Shown: piece by piece, positions 63,220 to 64,000 of the stretch
How the letters are laid out: each line of letters begins with the position of its first letter
Numbering within the stretch: position 1 is the first letter of the stretch
NCBI GenBank assembly: GCA_963717705.1
Contig: CAVQWT010000004.1
Location: forward strand, 310,001 to 374,000
Origin: CAVQWT01 sp963717705
GTDB taxonomy: Bacteria; Pseudomonadota; Gammaproteobacteria; Burkholderiales; Casimicrobiaceae
Length of the DNA: 64,000 nucleotides
Direction: 5' to 3'
Notes under the pieces: model-generated
Told to the model about the DNA's origin: nothing
The model's database searches: none
Seen by the model: the letters and a program-made list of their open reading frames with translations, nothing else
Position numbers and translations under genes: made by a program

Positions 63220-64000
63220 AGAACTCCTGGTAGCGCCCGCGGGCGAGCTCGCCCTCGAACGCGCGGCCGATCTTCTCGATCACGGCCGCGCAGGCCACCC
63301 GGTCGTCGTAGCCCGAGCCCACGGCTTCCAGCACGACGCGCATCTCGTTCTCGCTGCCGAAGTAGACCTTGGCTTCCATGCCCCCGGGGCAGCCTTGCGC
63401 CTGCAGCCGCTCGCTGGCGTAGGCGTTGGCACGGGGCCCACGCGTCGCTCCGAAGCGCGTGACGGCGAACTGCTCGAGCGCGGAGACGAGGCCCTCGGTT
63501 GCCTGTTGCAGAACGTAGGTCATCGTCGGGTACTCGCTCGTGCCCGAGCGCCCGGCGAGGCGGATGGTGTGCGGCTCGAGCCGGCCCGCGTGCGGCAGCG
63601 GCAACACGTTGCTGCGGGGGACGAGCCGCTCGCCCCCGGCGGCGTCGTTGCGCCACTCGTAGTAGTGCGCGAGCCAGCGCGGCGTCAGGTCTTCCATGGT
63701 GCGGAAGCGCTTCTCGCCGGGTTTGAGCGGCAGGCCGTAGGCGACCCCGGTCGGGATGTCGACCACTGAAAGTCCGGTCACGTAATCGCCGTTCTCGACC
63801 AGTGTCACCGACGAGCCGTAGGTCACGTACTGCGTCCGGCCGGGCGAGAAGGCCAGCGCCAGCGGTCCGCCGACGCCCTGCAGGGGCCTGCCCTGCGGCA
63901 CGTGGTAGGCGACCGGGTAGACACGCAGCGACTTCACGTCGAGCACCGCCTGCGCGGACAACAGCAGCCAGCGGCCCCCGGCGAGCGGCAGCTGCTCCTG
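63206..64000 (-). CDS. Unknown protein, N-terminus outside window
   Basis: An open frame of at least 264 residues running off the right edge; no start needs to be assumed inside the window. A hydrophobic stretch (RWLLLSAQAVLDV) is at the edge. Notable segments are TQYVTYGSSVTLVENGDYVTG, RFRTMEDLTPRWLAHYYEWR and a C-terminal helix pair ending YQEFFAAD. I do not recognise the family. High third-position GC indicates that it is a real gene. It is followed at once by the frameshifted unknown gene, with which it seems to form a two-gene unit. Confidence 0.7.
   Translation of the reverse strand, partial: QEQLPLAGGRWLLLSAQAVLDVKSLRVYPVAYHVPQGRPLQGVGGPLALAFSPGRTQYVTYGSSVTLVENGDYVTGLSVVDIPTGVAYGLPLKPGEKRFRTMEDLTPRWLAHYYEWRNDAAGGERLVPRSNVLPLPHAGRLEPHTIRLAGRSGTSEYPTMTYVLQQATEGLVSALEQFAVTRFGATRGPRANAYASERLQAQGCPGGMEAKVYFGSENEMRVVLEAVGSGYDDRVACAAVIEKIGRAFEGELARGRYQEFFAAD

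Overview
This 64 kb window is one contiguous piece of a very GC-rich chromosome, most likely a betaproteobacterium (Burkholderiales or Rhodocyclales type). The reasons are the blocks smc-zipA-ligA-galU-oxyR and gltX/pyrG-kdsA-eno-ftsB, the ppsR/ppsA pair, the proteobacterial Anbu operon, and many GTG/TTG starts and ATGA overlaps. No rRNA, CRISPR array, transposase or prophage gene was seen. Most of the window is core or metabolic sequence. The only part that looks acquired or decaying is the right end, beyond the tRNA-Ala/tRNA-Glu pair (from about 60.3 kb).

Layout. 0-1.2 kb: tail of a HAD phosphatase gene, then folD. 1.25-6.1 kb, minus strand: four genes for a gamma-glutamylated amine or amino-alcohol pathway (GS-like ligase, Fe-alcohol dehydrogenase, class I glutamine amidotransferase hydrolase, aldehyde dehydrogenase). 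6.2-10.2 kb: EamA transporter, short-form 6-phosphogluconate dehydrogenase with gluconokinase, a MetC-like lyase and a DUF2798 protein. 10.1-14.2 kb, minus strand: a Liv-type ABC importer with a natural LivH-LivM fusion and no LivF. 14.5-18.0 kb: an 1176-residue NfnAB-like flavoprotein fusion. 18.1-19.8 kb: tRNA-Thr, marC, rlmB. 20.0-26.9 kb: a Dpp/Opp-type peptide importer interleaved with an M20 amidohydrolase, a DUF2817 hydrolase and a lipoprotein, but with no periplasmic binding protein. 27.1-35.9 kb: smc, zipA, ligA, galU, oxyR. After tRNA-Val, 36.3-42.7 kb holds the complete Anbu system: circularly permuted ATP-grasp, alpha-E protein, Anbu peptidase, and a transglutaminase fused to a predicted amidoligase (DUF2126).

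43.0-49.9 kb: gltX, pyrG, kdsA, a Dabb protein, eno, ftsB and a SpoU-type RNA methylase. 50-53.2 kb: a secreted protein and a small sugar module (FucU-like mutarotase, PfkB kinase, fuconolactonase-like hydrolase). 53.3-58.4 kb: ppsR with a PHP phosphatase facing an HTH regulator and ppsA. 58.4-59.9 kb: a 13-bp tandem repeat, a YgfX-like protein and a converging SDR enzyme; neither of these two has its own in-frame stop near its expected end, and one extra base around 59041-59050 would explain both. 60.1-60.4 kb: tRNA-Ala, tRNA-Glu and a strong terminator. 60.5-64 kb: an Na/Pi cotransporter of lower GC, a 38-residue membrane micro-protein, a frameshifted unknown gene and an unknown gene cut by the window edge.

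The region most worth following up is the Anbu operon. It joins two predicted peptide-bond-forming enzymes, a transglutaminase fold and a proteasome-like peptidase, and its substrate is unknown. Next come the gamma-glutamyl pathway, the NfnAB-like fusion and the peptide-uptake operon.
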